In this document: positions 16,567 to 25,946 of the stretch, piece after piece
Layout of the letters: every line of letters begins with the position of its first letter
How positions within the stretch are numbered: the stretch's first letter is position 1
Assembly: GCA_008016945.1 (NCBI GenBank)
Contig: SSGN01000099.1
Span: 4,724 to 68,723 of the forward strand
Length of the DNA: 64,000 nt
Direction: 5' to 3'
Source of the DNA: Flavobacteriales bacterium
GTDB taxonomy: Bacteria > Bacteroidota > Bacteroidia > Flavobacteriales > PHOS-HE28
Program-made: the position numbers and the translations under genes
Notes under the pieces: model-generated
Told to the model about the DNA's origin: nothing
The model's input: the letters and a program-made list of their open reading frames with translations, nothing else
The model's database searches: none

Positions 16567-17709
16567 ATGGCCATTCATAGTAAACTACCCCGCGTAGGCA
16601 CCACCATCTTCACGGTGATGAGCAGGTTGGCGCAGGAGTGCGGCGCCATCAACCTCAGCCAGGGATTCCCGGATTTCCCGATCGACAGTAGGTTGAGCGC
16701 GTTGGTCGATGCCGCGATGAAGGCCGGCCACAACCAGTATGCGCCCATGCCCGGCCTGCCCGCTCTCCGCGAGGCGATCGCCGCCAAGGTGCAAAGGCTC
16801 TATGGCTTCAGCTATGATCCGGACACGGAAGTCACCGTTACCGCCGGCGGCACGCAGGCCATCTTCACGGCCATCGGTGCGGTGGTGCATCCCGGTGATG
16901 AGGTGATCATCGTGGACCCGGCCTACGACTGCTACGCACCCACGGTGGAGCTATTCGGCGGCAAATCGGTGCATGTTCGCTTGGGCACCGATATGCGGTT
17001 CGATGCGGATGCTGTGAAGGCTGCCATCACTCCGCGCACGCGCATGCTCATGATCAACACCCCGCATAACCCGGCGGGTGCGATCCTGCGCGATGCGGAC
17101 ATGCGCCGCATCGCTGAAATGCTGCGTGGTACGAACATCATCCTCCTGAGCGACGAGGTGTACGAGCACTTGGTCTTCGATGGGGAGGCGCACGCTTCGG
17201 TGATCCATCATCCGGACCTGCGGGAACGCGCCTTCGTGATCTTCAGCTTTGGCAAGGTCTTCCACACCACGGGCTGGAAAATGGGCTATGCGCTCGCGCC
17301 GAGGGAGTTGATGGCCGAGTTCCGCAAGGTGCACCAGTTCAATGTGTTCAGTGTGCATACACCGCAGCAGGTGGCATTGGCCGAGTACATGAAGGAGCCC
17401 GAGAACTACGAACAGGTCCCAGCCTTCTACCAGGCCAAGCGCGACCGGTTCGCCACGGGCATGGCGAATTCCCGTTTCAAGTTGTTGCGCTGCGAGGGCT
17501 CCTACTTCCAGACGGCGGACTACAGCGCGATCAGCGATCAGAACGACCTCGCGTTCGCGGAGCACTTGGCAAGAGCATTCGGTGTAGCGACGATCCCGCT
17601 TTCGCCGTTCTACAAAGAACCACCGACCGGGCAACACCTGCTACGTTTCTGCTTCGCGAAACAAGACCGTACCTTGGACGCTGCGATCGAAAAGCTATGT
17701 CGGGTTTGA
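16567..17709 (+). CDS. PLP-dependent methionine/kynurenine-type aminotransferase
   Basis: Class I aminotransferase of ~380 residues, close to YbdL/methionine aminotransferase and kynurenine aminotransferase. Landmarks: INLSQGFPDFPI near the N-terminus, QYAPMPGLPALREAIA, TVTAGGTQAIF, NTPHNPAGAIL, SDEVYEHLVFDG and SFGKVFHTTGWKMGY, in which the Lys binds PLP. The gene overlaps the omega-amidase gene by 13 nt. Transamination with glutamine gives alpha-ketoglutaramate, the substrate of that amidase, so together they make a methionine-salvage (glutaminase II) couple. It abuts hepT at its 5' end and has no visible promoter of its own. Confidence 0.88.
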   Translation: MAIHSKLPRVGTTIFTVMSRLAQECGAINLSQGFPDFPIDSRLSALVDAAMKAGHNQYAPMPGLPALREAIAAKVQRLYGFSYDPDTEVTVTAGGTQAIFTAIGAVVHPGDEVIIVDPAYDCYAPTVELFGGKSVHVRLGTDMRFDADAVKAAITPRTRMLMINTPHNPAGAILRDADMRRIAEMLRGTNIILLSDEVYEHLVFDGEAHASVIHHPDLRERAFVIFSFGKVFHTTGWKMGYALAPRELMAEFRKVHQFNVFSVHTPQQVALAEYMKEPENYEQVPAFYQAKRDRFATGMANSRFKLLRCEGSYFQTADYSAISDQNDLAFAEHLARAFGVATIPLSPFYKEPPTGQHLLRFCFAKQDRTLDAAIEKLCRV

Positions 17710-18560
17710 TGGAACGGTTGGAGCGATACAGGCTCCAAGAGGAGAAGGCGGAGGCCAAGCGCGTGCGCAAGGCCAAGAAAGGCCTCCGACTTACCATCGT
17801 GCAAAGCGAACTCCATTGGGAAGATGCCGCGGCCAACCGTCGGATGTTCACCAAGAAGCTGGTCCCATTGAAGGGCCGTACGGACCTCATCGTGCTGCCT
17901 GAGATGTTCACCACCGGGTTCAGCATGCGCAGCCGTGAACTCGCCGAAACGATGAAAGGGGCCACGGTGCAATGGATGCGTGAACAGGCCAAGGCACTGG
18001 ACGCGGCGATCTACGGCAGCGCCATCATCAAGGAGAAAGGGAAGTATTACAACCGTGGCCTGTTCGTGAAGCCCGATGGCGAAGTGGAGACTTACGACAA
18101 ACGGCATCTCTTCCGCTTCGCCAAGGAGAACGACCATTATACACGGGGTGGGGATGGCAACGTGGTGGAGTGCCGGGGGTGGCGGATCCTCTTGCAGATC
18201 TGCTTCGACCTGCGCTTCCCGGTGTTCTCGCGCAACGATACGCAGCCACCTTACGATCTCGCGCTCTACGTGGCCAACTGGCCCGAAGTGCGGCGCCATC
18301 CGTGGAATACGTTGCTGCTGGCACGGGCCATCGAGAATCAATGCTATGTCGCGGGCGTGAACCGCGTGGGCAAGGATGGGAACGGCCTTCCGTACAGCGG
18401 CGACAGTGTCGTCGTAGACCCCAAGGGTGAAGTGATCTCCCGTGTGGAGCCTTCGCAGGAGGGCCTGGAGACCATCCGATTGGACTGGAAAGCACTCGCC
18501 GAATTCCGCGCGAAGTTCCCGGTGCTGGTGGACGCCGACATGTTCGTCATACGCGACTGA
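17697..18560 (+). CDS. Omega-amidase, nitrilase superfamily (YafV/Nit2 type)
   Basis: Hydrolyses alpha-ketoglutaramate to alpha-ketoglutarate and ammonia, completing glutamine-driven transamination. The Glu-Lys-Cys triad is in LPEMFTTGF, YDKRHLFRF and QICFDLRFP. FTTGFSM and DKRHLFRFAKENDHY are typical of YafV. Most homologues start near LRLTIVQSELHWED; this one has ~30 extra basic, helical residues (LERYRLQEEKAEAKRVRKAKKG) if the ATG at 17697 is used. The extension could be genuine or the start could be internal. It is the last gene of the run beginning at mntA. Confidence 0.88.
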   Translation: MSGLMERLERYRLQEEKAEAKRVRKAKKGLRLTIVQSELHWEDAAANRRMFTKKLVPLKGRTDLIVLPEMFTTGFSMRSRELAETMKGATVQWMREQAKALDAAIYGSAIIKEKGKYYNRGLFVKPDGEVETYDKRHLFRFAKENDHYTRGGDGNVVECRGWRILLQICFDLRFPVFSRNDTQPPYDLALYVANWPEVRRHPWNTLLLARAIENQCYVAGVNRVGKDGNGLPYSGDSVVVDPKGEVISRVEPSQEGLETIRLDWKALAEFRAKFPVLVDADMFVIRD

Positions 18561-18595
18561 TAACGCGGTCAACAGGGTCTCCTTCTTCGTAGGAA

Positions 18596-18614
18596 GACCG
18601 CTGCCGTAGCGGTC
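18596..18614. terminator. Hairpin at the convergent omega-amidase / T9SS gene junction
   Basis: GACCGCT (18596-18602) and AGCGGTC (18608-18614) form a perfect 7-bp stem with a 5-nt loop. It serves the ends of two convergent genes and overlaps the stop codon of the minus-strand gene. No clear U-tract. Confidence 0.45.
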
Positions 18615-21600
18615 ACCGCAACACCTGGATGTGTCCCATTTGCTCCTGCTCCATGCCGAGCGTTCCATCCTTTTCCTGGAACTTGTAGCTCAACCGCCAC
18701 ACATAGATGTCGTTCTTCACGATGGATCCCGCGTAGGTGCCATCCCAACCCATGGTCGGATCATCACTCTCAAAGAGCAGGTTCCCCCAACGGTCGAAGA
18801 CCCAGAGATGCATGCTCGCGATGTTCTTCCCCACGGGAATGAAGATGTCGTTCGTCCCGTCGCCGTTCGGGGTGAACGTGTTCGGCACGAAGATGGCCGA
18901 GGGGCAATATTCGACCACCTCTGCGGAATCGCGCGCCGCACAATCGAACTGGTTGGTCACTTCCACCACGTACCAACCATAGGCACCTGCGAGGATCACC
19001 CGTGAATGCTCACCTGTGCTCCAGTCGTACCGCGATCCGGTGTTGCCGGCATCGATCCGTACGAAATGCTCCTCCTCGCCGAGGCAGGTGCGGAACTGTC
19101 GGGTCGCCATTTGAACCGGAGAGGGATTGAAGCCTACGCTGATGGAATCGGTACGCTGGCACGACCCATTGCTCACCTGAACGCTGTGAACGCCCGCACT
19201 CCTTACAGGTATGGTCCGTGTGGTGGCACCAGTGTTCCATATGTACGTGGCGCCGGGAACGCCCGCGTCCAGAAGGAGCACCTCACCATCGCAGAGCACC
19301 GTATCTGGCCCAAGTTCCACGACCGGAGGAGGTACGAACTGCACCACGGCGTCATACGTCGCCGAACAACCGATGTCGTCGGTGAGGGTGACCGTATACG
19401 TTCCACCCTGTTGCACCTGGATCGTACGGCCGGTTCCGCCATTGCTCCATACGTAGGTCACCTCATCGATACCCGCATCGAGGGTGACACTCTCGCCGAT
19501 GCAACGTGTCGCATCCTCCAACAGGTCCGCGGGCAGTGACCGCACCTGGATGATGCGCTGATCGGTGGCGCTGCATGCCGCATTGCTCACCGTGACGGAG
19601 TAGGTCCCAGCGCTCGTCGTGGTGATCGTTCGTGTGGTCGCTCCCGTATTCCAGGTATAGCTCGCTCCAGGGTTGCCGGCGTCCAAGGTGACCGTACTCC
19701 CAGCGCAGACCGTGGTGTCAGGCCCCAGATCCACGTGTACTTCGGGAAGCAGATCGACCACGGCATCGAAGGTGGCCGAACATTGCTGCGCGGTGGTCAC
19801 GGTCACGCTATACGTGCCGCTGGCCAAGGGCTGTATGCTCTGCGTGGTGGCCCCGATGCTCCAGGTGTAGGTCGCTCCGGCATTCCCCGCGTTCAGTATC
19901 ACCGGCGAGGTGATGCAGCTGCTCACATCCGCCAGCACATCGGTGGGTAACGGGTTCAAGGCCACCGAAACGGCATCGCTGCCAACGCACCCGTACGGGG
20001 AGGTCACCTGTACGGAGTAGGTCCCGCTGGTGGTCACCATCAACTGTTGGCCGGTAGCCCCGGTGTTCCAAGCGAACGCACTGCCCGAATTCCCAGCGTT
20101 CAGGCCATATTGGCCGACCCCGCACAGGGAAACGTCCGGACCCAGATCGACCACGGGCATCGGGTGCAACGTGACCTGGAAGGTGGTGGAGACCTCGCAT
20201 CCCTGCGCATCGGTCACCGTCACGGTATGCGGACCGGAAACGGCAGGTACGATACTGGCGGTGTGTTGGCCCGTGGACCAGATGTAGCTGGCGCCCGTGG
20301 CCGGTGCGGTGATCGTGGGTGGAGTGCTCGCACAGGCACTGGCCGTGGCCTGCGCCGGCACGCCAGCGAAAGCCCGTGTGATCACCACTTCATCGCTCAC
20401 ACTACACCCGTTGGCATCGGTGATGGTCACCGCATAGGTGGCGCTCCCTTCGACCATGATCGTGGGCGCGGCGATGTTCGCGGCGTTCAGTGCGGCCGCC
20501 GGTGTCCACGTGTAGTGCGGGTTCGGCACGTTGTGCTGTACAGCGAGCTGGTGGCCCAACGTGGAGCAGAGCGTCAGATCCGGTCCGGCATTGGCGGTGT
20601 ACCCGGTGGTCACCACGACGGTCACACTTTGGCTCAGCTGACAACCACTTGCCGTGTGCGTTACCGTGCAGGTGTAGGTCGTGGTCTGCGTGGATGTGGC
20701 CACGGGATCGGGGATGCTGGTGCTCGAGAGACCGGCACCGGTCCAGGCGTAGGTGAGGCCCGAACCACCATCGGCCACGGCATGCAACTGAACGGACTGG
20801 CCCTGGCACAGCGTATCGTTGGAAGCGCTCACATCCATGCTGAGCAACTGCCCCACGGTGATGGTGACCTGGCCCGAGGCCGTGCAGCCGATGTCCGTTG
20901 TGGCCACGACACCGTACGTGGTGGTGGTGACCGGTGTGGCCGTTGGCGACTGCACGTTGGTGGCACTCAGGGTGCCGTTGTTCGGCGACCATGCGTAGGT
21001 GATGCCGGATCCGGAGGAAGGGGTGGCGGAGATCGGCGTGCCTGCCACTGCACAGAGCGTGGTGTTCGGTGTGACCGCGATGCTGAACGCGGGATCGACC
21101 CGGACGTACACCGAATCCTGGTAGACACAACCTCCCGCGGGATCGGTGGCATTGAGCACGTACCAGCCGGAAGTGGTTGGCGTGGCTACGGGGTTGTACA
21201 AGCCGGCGTTGTTCAACGGCCCAGGTCCGTTCCACGCATAGCTGAGATATGCATCATCATACCGACCGATCAGGAAATCGTCGATGGCCCAATTGTCGTG
21301 GCCGGCACCATTGTGCGAAAGCTGGCGCAGCCGGAACATCGCGGTCGTGTGCTGCGCACCCACAGGGATGCTCACATCGATCGGCGTGAAGTCCGGGTAT
21401 CCACTTTCGTCATACGTCGAGATCAAGGTCCAGTTGATTCCGTTGTTGGTCGAATACTCCAGCACGATATCCTCGCCGATGTCGGCATCGTCACATGGCG
21501 CCGTTCCTGTGGCGACCTTCAATTGGAACCTAAGCTTGCCTCCACCAATGGTGTTGAACGCGGTGGTCTGCGCATAACGCTGGCCCGCGCCGTTGAAGTA

Positions 21601-23628
21601 GAGCGCCTTCCCACTATGGCTACCACAGACATCGCTGACCACCCCGCCCTGGATCGCGGTCCAACTGCTGCCGGGTGCGCCATCGAACAGGTCCATGGCC
21701 AGTGCACGCAGTGCCTTGCTCCCCAGCTGAACGGTCTGACCTACGCAAATGGCAGCAGGTTGTACCGTGGTCTCCAGTTCCACGATGCTCGCCGGGATCA
21801 CATTCACGCGGATACTGTCATCCAGGTTCCCACAACCACTCGGGCTGAACACCCGGGCCCGGTACCATGTGGTCGACATTGGTGTGGCGATGGGGTCGGC
21901 GATGGTGTCGTTGCTCAAGGAGAACGCTGGCGTCCATTGCATCTCGAACCACGCCGGATCCGGTGGTGGCACCAAGGCCAATTGCACTGAGCTATACTGG
22001 CAGATGGTGATCTCCGGCTCGTCGTTCGCCGTGAGCCAGGTCGGAATGGTGAGGGGCAGCCCCACATGGTAGGTGAAGCTCCGTGGGCATCCGCTCAAGG
22101 GCGAGGTGCCCGAAACGGTGTAACTACCGGTCTGTACGGGTGTGAACGCATAGGAAAGGCCCGTGGCCAACACGGTGGAAGGTGACGCCGCCTCCGTCCA
22201 AACCGGGTTGTTCAGCGGCTCCGGAGCGTTCAACGTGATGGGGCCGCCACCACACACGATGGAGTCCTGGGGTACGGGCACCGACCTCACATCATGGATA
22301 CTGGCCCCGTAGCTTTCCCCATACCCGGTCCCGAACATGTAGGCCTGAAGGCCTGCCGCAGCGCGGAGCTCATGCCGACCGGGTGCGACAGCGAGTTTCA
22401 CATGCTTGCGATCGCTGCATCCCGCGAACGATTGGAACTGGCCCGCTGGGACCACCGCGCCATCGAGGGTGAGCTGACCTACGGCCGCGTTGGGCACCAC
22501 CACACTAACGCTGTGCTGGGTGATGAGCGAGGATGCGGAGGTCTGCCACGCCACCTGTTCGGACATGCGCTCTGCCGGGGACACCAACCACATCGATGGG
22601 TCGCCATTCCCGGCACAACTGTAACCTTCCATCAACTGCACCACGCTCACGGGTTGGCTGGCTTGGATGCAGACCGGCGACGTGCTGCCGTTGATCTCAT
22701 GCCGTTGCCCGGCGTTCAGGATGATCGGGGCCCCACCGTTCACGGTGACCGTGGTACCGTTCTCTTCGGCGAGGATCCGGTACGTGCTGGTGTTCACCCC
22801 ATGAACCGGCGCGGTGTAGTATAGCGTACCCCATGCCGAGGTGGGAACGAGCTGTTCGAAGATCATGTCGCAAGCCTGGCATGCGCCAGGGACCGTGGCG
22901 CACATGGAACCACCGATCACCACGAACGGGCGGCAAGTACCACTGGCCGAGGTGGCCTCCACGATGGTATTGGTCAGGTCCAGTGCATCGGTGGCGGCTT
23001 GAAGCTGATAGGTCTGCCCGGCATTCAGGCTCACAACGAAAGGTACCCCAGCAAGCTGGCCGCTCGAGCTGTTGACCGATGGGGTGATCCTTATCTGGGT
23101 TCCATCCTGCGTGGCCACCACCAGCAGCTCGCTCTTGTGCAGGTTGTTGAAGTTCGGAAGACCTTGATAGGCATCCACTCGATAGCGGTTGCCCAAAGCG
23201 GCTTCAGGAAGGACCTGCGAAGCTTCGTGCGTGAAGTTCTGTAGGCTCGTGGCCACCACGTTCACACTATCCTGGGTCTGGATGAGCACCCCCTTGGCCG
23301 CCACGACCCCCGAGCCGGTGTTCTCCGCCGATGTGGGGATATCGATCACGGTGACCCCGTTGGCCGCCACACTGAACGTGGTGCTCCATCCGGAAAGCGG
23401 GATGCTCACAGTGCCTGTGGTCGCGTTACGCGCGATGACCTGCACCTTCAGGGTCTGTGCCCCGAAGCCGTTCTGCATGAATCCAGTCCAGAATCGAGTG
23501 CCGCGCGTGGGAACGAGCGTTGCGTTCTGTCCGAACGAAACATGCAGGTCAATGACCGCGAGGAGCAGGATGCACCAGCGGCTCCAACGTATGGCTCCAA
23601 GAGTGGATAGTATGCAACGGCTCATCAT
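18613..23628 (-). CDS. Giant surface protein: IgGFc-binding-like N-terminus, many Ig/PKD-like repeats, T9SS type B sorting domain
   Basis: A 1671-residue exported protein starting MMSRCILSTLG with a signal peptide ending near HVSFGQ. Residues ~30-400 (GTRFWTGFMQNGF, VNVVATSLQN, SYQLQAATDALDLTNT-like text) resemble the IgGFc-binding-protein N-terminal domain found in bacterial surface proteins. From ~450 come many Ig-like units, including a jelly-roll-like region at ~720-870 (LRFQLKVATGTAPCDDADIG), then at least eight units of the pattern DLGPDxxxCxGxxxxLDAGxxGAxYxWNTGATTxxI at ~1170-1560. The CHU_C domain (FVPNTFTPNGDGTNDIF) begins at ~1578. It is predicted to be secreted by T9SS and attached at the surface. 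Paired cysteines in each unit could form disulfides. A role in adhesion is inferred. Confidence 0.82.
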   Translation of the reverse strand: MMSRCILSTLGAIRWSRWCILLLAVIDLHVSFGQNATLVPTRGTRFWTGFMQNGFGAQTLKVQVIARNATTGTVSIPLSGWSTTFSVAANGVTVIDIPTSAENTGSGVVAAKGVLIQTQDSVNVVATSLQNFTHEASQVLPEAALGNRYRVDAYQGLPNFNNLHKSELLVVATQDGTQIRITPSVNSSSGQLAGVPFVVSLNAGQTYQLQAATDALDLTNTIVEATSASGTCRPFVVIGGSMCATVPGACQACDMIFEQLVPTSAWGTLYYTAPVHGVNTSTYRILAEENGTTVTVNGGAPIILNAGQRHEINGSTSPVCIQASQPVSVVQLMEGYSCAGNGDPSMWLVSPAERMSEQVAWQTSASSLITQHSVSVVVPNAAVGQLTLDGAVVPAGQFQSFAGCSDRKHVKLAVAPGRHELRAAAGLQAYMFGTGYGESYGASIHDVRSVPVPQDSIVCGGGPITLNAPEPLNNPVWTEAASPSTVLATGLSYAFTPVQTGSYTVSGTSPLSGCPRSFTYHVGLPLTIPTWLTANDEPEITICQYSSVQLALVPPPDPAWFEMQWTPAFSLSNDTIADPIATPMSTTWYRARVFSPSGCGNLDDSIRVNVIPASIVELETTVQPAAICVGQTVQLGSKALRALAMDLFDGAPGSSWTAIQGGVVSDVCGSHSGKALYFNGAGQRYAQTTAFNTIGGGKLRFQLKVATGTAPCDDADIGEDIVLEYSTNNGINWTLISTYDESGYPDFTPIDVSIPVGAQHTTAMFRLRQLSHNGAGHDNWAIDDFLIGRYDDAYLSYAWNGPGPLNNAGLYNPVATPTTSGWYVLNATDPAGGCVYQDSVYVRVDPAFSIAVTPNTTLCAVAGTPISATPSSGSGITYAWSPNNGTLSATNVQSPTATPVTTTTYGVVATTDIGCTASGQVTITVGQLLSMDVSASNDTLCQGQSVQLHAVADGGSGLTYAWTGAGLSSTSIPDPVATSTQTTTYTCTVTHTASGCQLSQSVTVVVTTGYTANAGPDLTLCSTLGHQLAVQHNVPNPHYTWTPAAALNAANIAAPTIMVEGSATYAVTITDANGCSVSDEVVITRAFAGVPAQATASACASTPPTITAPATGASYIWSTGQHTASIVPAVSGPHTVTVTDAQGCEVSTTFQVTLHPMPVVDLGPDVSLCGVGQYGLNAGNSGSAFAWNTGATGQQLMVTTSGTYSVQVTSPYGCVGSDAVSVALNPLPTDVLADVSSCITSPVILNAGNAGATYTWSIGATTQSIQPLASGTYSVTVTTAQQCSATFDAVVDLLPEVHVDLGPDTTVCAGSTVTLDAGNPGASYTWNTGATTRTITTTSAGTYSVTVSNAACSATDQRIIQVRSLPADLLEDATRCIGESVTLDAGIDEVTYVWSNGGTGRTIQVQQGGTYTVTLTDDIGCSATYDAVVQFVPPPVVELGPDTVLCDGEVLLLDAGVPGATYIWNTGATTRTIPVRSAGVHSVQVSNGSCQRTDSISVGFNPSPVQMATRQFRTCLGEEEHFVRIDAGNTGSRYDWSTGEHSRVILAGAYGWYVVEVTNQFDCAARDSAEVVEYCPSAIFVPNTFTPNGDGTNDIFIPVGKNIASMHLWVFDRWGNLLFESDDPTMGWDGTYAGSIVKNDIYVWRLSYKFQEKDGTLGMEQEQMGHIQVLR

Positions 23629-23825
23629 CGACCACCGAAGAGTGAAGGGTGGTGGCGGCCTTTCTACGCAAGGCACACGACCAAGGTTCATGGTCGGTGC
23701 GGACCGACAAGCGACCCGCAAGTCACCCCATCCCGGTCTTGGAGCGGAAAAGCCTCTCAGGCCCCGGCCACCCTCGACCGCGATCGCCAGCCTGCCACGG
23801 AACGGGTGCCACCGTGCCAGGTGGA

Positions 23826-25424
23826 TCAACGCCCATCGATGGGCCAATCCACCTTCACCTCCCAGGCCGCTCGAATGTTCACGGACCCCGTATGGTACCA
23901 GGTACGCTCCGGCTGCTTCAACGTGGCCCACTCCCCGGGGTCCCATCGTCCGTTACCGTTCATGTCCTCGATCAGTCGCAGGTCGCGCATGCCCGGAGAC
24001 AGCAGCTTCCATTGCACCACTGGATCGGCAGCCACTACCCGGACCTCCTGTTGAACGCGTTGTTGTCCTTCAAGCAACTGTAGTATATAACGCCGCGTGG
24101 GGTCCAGGCCGGAGAGGTTCACCTCCAGGGTGCCCGTGGAACGCTCCATGGCCGCGCCCAGCGAAACACGCAGCGAGTCATTGACCCCGCCATGGATATC
24201 GTGTACGGCCTTCGGACCCACGAGCAATCGCAATGGCATTCCATCACGCGCCTCGAACTCCAAGGCCAAGGACCGGAGGCCCTTTCGACCGATACGGTAG
24301 GGGACATCCGCACTATCGCTGCGCAAGCTGATGCGTGTACTGTCCCATTCCGCGATCGGTCGGCTGCTCCGCAGCACGATGAATGCACCTTCGTTACCCT
24401 CGATCAGCTGTGCGGCCAGTCCGGTATGGAACGGCCGCTTGCGCGTAGGTCGATAGCCAAGCGTGTCGACCACCTCCGACCCTGCCTGGGTCTCGTACCT
24501 GCCGGAAGCCAACAGGGTGGTGTCCGACGGCCAAAGCAGCACGGTATCCTGTGTTGTGGAATACTCGGGCGTCCAGGACAGGGAACCTCCTTCGCGCCCC
24601 ACATCCCTTACCCGCACGCTGTCGACGCCTTTTGCGAACACCACCTCCAACGCGCCATCGGCGGTGACCGTATAGGCCCGTACCTGCTGGCGTGCGCTCA
24701 CGGGCAGGAACACCCGCAAGTCCACGGGGGCAGCGGAAGAGTCCGAAGTGATCAGTACATGGTCGCCATCCAGGAACGCGATCTCCTCATTGGGCAGGTC
24801 GTACCGGTAGTTGCCGTTCTTGTCCTGCAAGGCCATCACGCTGAAGCGACCCTGAGGAAGGTTCCCAATGGTGAACCTCCCTGCGGCATCGGTACGGGTC
24901 ATGTATGCCGGCCTCCCCGTCCTGAAAGCGCTCGTATCACCTGCTGCGTACAGGCCCACGAGGATCCCCTTCGCGGCTGAACCGGTGAACGCATTGGTCA
25001 CGGCCCCTGCCACCATCCCGCTGTCCACGGTATGTCCCGTGCTCACCACGTAGCTCAGCCCCGCGGCGATGTTCCCTTCGGTCAGGTCCTTAACGCTCTC
25101 GCCCAGGTTGAACGTGTAGGTGGTGTTCGGGGCCAATGGGGCGTTCAACCGCACCTCGAGCCGTGTGGGGCCTACGAGCCGCACATCAGGCGCGGTGTCC
25201 AACGGCGGGGAGACCAACATCCGCTCGCGCACCCGATCCAACTGGATGCGTTCATCGAACTCGAGCAGGATGGCACGCGCATTGAACGAGGTACTGCGAT
25301 CCGGTGGTCGCGCATGGATCAGGGCCGGTGCCTTCACATCCTGCTCCCCGCCAGAAATGGGCTGCACGCTCGCACAGCCGCCCAAGAGCACGACCATCGC
25401 CAGCACCACACCGGAACGCCCCAT
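23826..25424 (-). CDS. Lipoprotein with Big_5 (SbsA-type Ig-like) domain
   Basis: A 532-residue lipoprotein: the signal peptide ends in the lipobox LLGGC at about residue 17. The Big_5 domain follows (PPDRSTSFNARAILLEFDERIQL ... APNTTYTFNLGESVKDLTEGN in part), then a carboxypeptidase-regulatory-like unit (DAAGRFTIGNLPQGRFSVMALQD, GNYRYD), and a long beta-rich region. This layout is a common Bacteroidota outer-membrane lipoprotein of unknown role. I start at 25424, where ATG overlaps the stop of the upstream gene as TAATG; a longer start at 25451 would run into that gene. Confidence 0.78.
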   Translation of the reverse strand: MGRSGVVLAMVVLLGGCASVQPISGGEQDVKAPALIHARPPDRSTSFNARAILLEFDERIQLDRVRERMLVSPPLDTAPDVRLVGPTRLEVRLNAPLAPNTTYTFNLGESVKDLTEGNIAAGLSYVVSTGHTVDSGMVAGAVTNAFTGSAAKGILVGLYAAGDTSAFRTGRPAYMTRTDAAGRFTIGNLPQGRFSVMALQDKNGNYRYDLPNEEIAFLDGDHVLITSDSSAAPVDLRVFLPVSARQQVRAYTVTADGALEVVFAKGVDSVRVRDVGREGGSLSWTPEYSTTQDTVLLWPSDTTLLASGRYETQAGSEVVDTLGYRPTRKRPFHTGLAAQLIEGNEGAFIVLRSSRPIAEWDSTRISLRSDSADVPYRIGRKGLRSLALEFEARDGMPLRLLVGPKAVHDIHGGVNDSLRVSLGAAMERSTGTLEVNLSGLDPTRRYILQLLEGQQRVQQEVRVVAADPVVQWKLLSPGMRDLRLIEDMNGNGRWDPGEWATLKQPERTWYHTGSVNIRAAWEVKVDWPIDGR

Positions 25425-25909
25425 TAGAACAAGGGCTCGAGCAGTTCGCACAATTGTTCCAGTGCGTGGCCATCCACCACGGTGAAGTCGCCCTCCACCA
25501 CGCTATCGATATCCAGAACGGCAGCGATGCGACCATCGCTATCGCGGATGGGCACCACGATCTCCGATCGAGAAGCGGCACTGCATGCGATGTGGCCGGG
25601 GAACTTCGCCACATCCGGTACGATGATGGTCTTCTCCTCCTGCCAGGAGGTGCCGCATACCCCCTTGCCATAACCGATCCGCGTGCAAGCCACGGGGCCC
25701 TGGAAGGGGCCGAGCACCAACTCCGCCCCCATCACACGATAAAAACCGATCCAATGCCACCCGAAGGCTTGTCGTAGCGCAGCGGCCACGTTGGCCAACG
25801 CCGCGATCGGATCCCGCTCCTCGCGCAGCAGTTCGCGGATCTGTGGCATCAGCGCCGTGAAGAGCGCCACCCGGTCGTCCGTAGCAGGTAAAGTGATCTG
25901 TTCTTGCAT
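25424..25909 (-). CDS. msrC: GAF-domain free methionine-(R)-sulfoxide reductase
   Basis: A 161-residue single GAF domain of the fRMsr family, which reduces free methionine-R-sulfoxide using thioredoxin. The three functional cysteines are recognisable: ACTRIGYGKGVCGTSW and GHIACSAASRSEI. WHWIGFYRV and LVLGPFQGP are also family text. The start at 25909 is the ATG 12 nt downstream of the promoter box at 25922. Its stop overlaps the lipoprotein start by one nt. Confidence 0.88.
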   Translation of the reverse strand: MQEQITLPATDDRVALFTALMPQIRELLREERDPIAALANVAAALRQAFGWHWIGFYRVMGAELVLGPFQGPVACTRIGYGKGVCGTSWQEEKTIIVPDVAKFPGHIACSAASRSEIVVPIRDSDGRIAAVLDIDSVVEGDFTVVDGHALEQLCELLEPLF

Positions 25910-25921
25910 GCGATGTTGGTG

Positions 25922-25929
25922 CAAAGGTA
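25922..25929 (-). promoter_or_regulatory. -7 promoter box for msrC
   Basis: CAAAGGTA on the plus strand is TACCTTTG on the minus strand, a perfect TAnnTTTG. It lies 12 nt upstream of the msrC ATG, so the 5' leader would be only a few nucleotides long. Confidence 0.6.
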
Positions 25930-25946
25930 TCCCTGGCCCCAATGGC

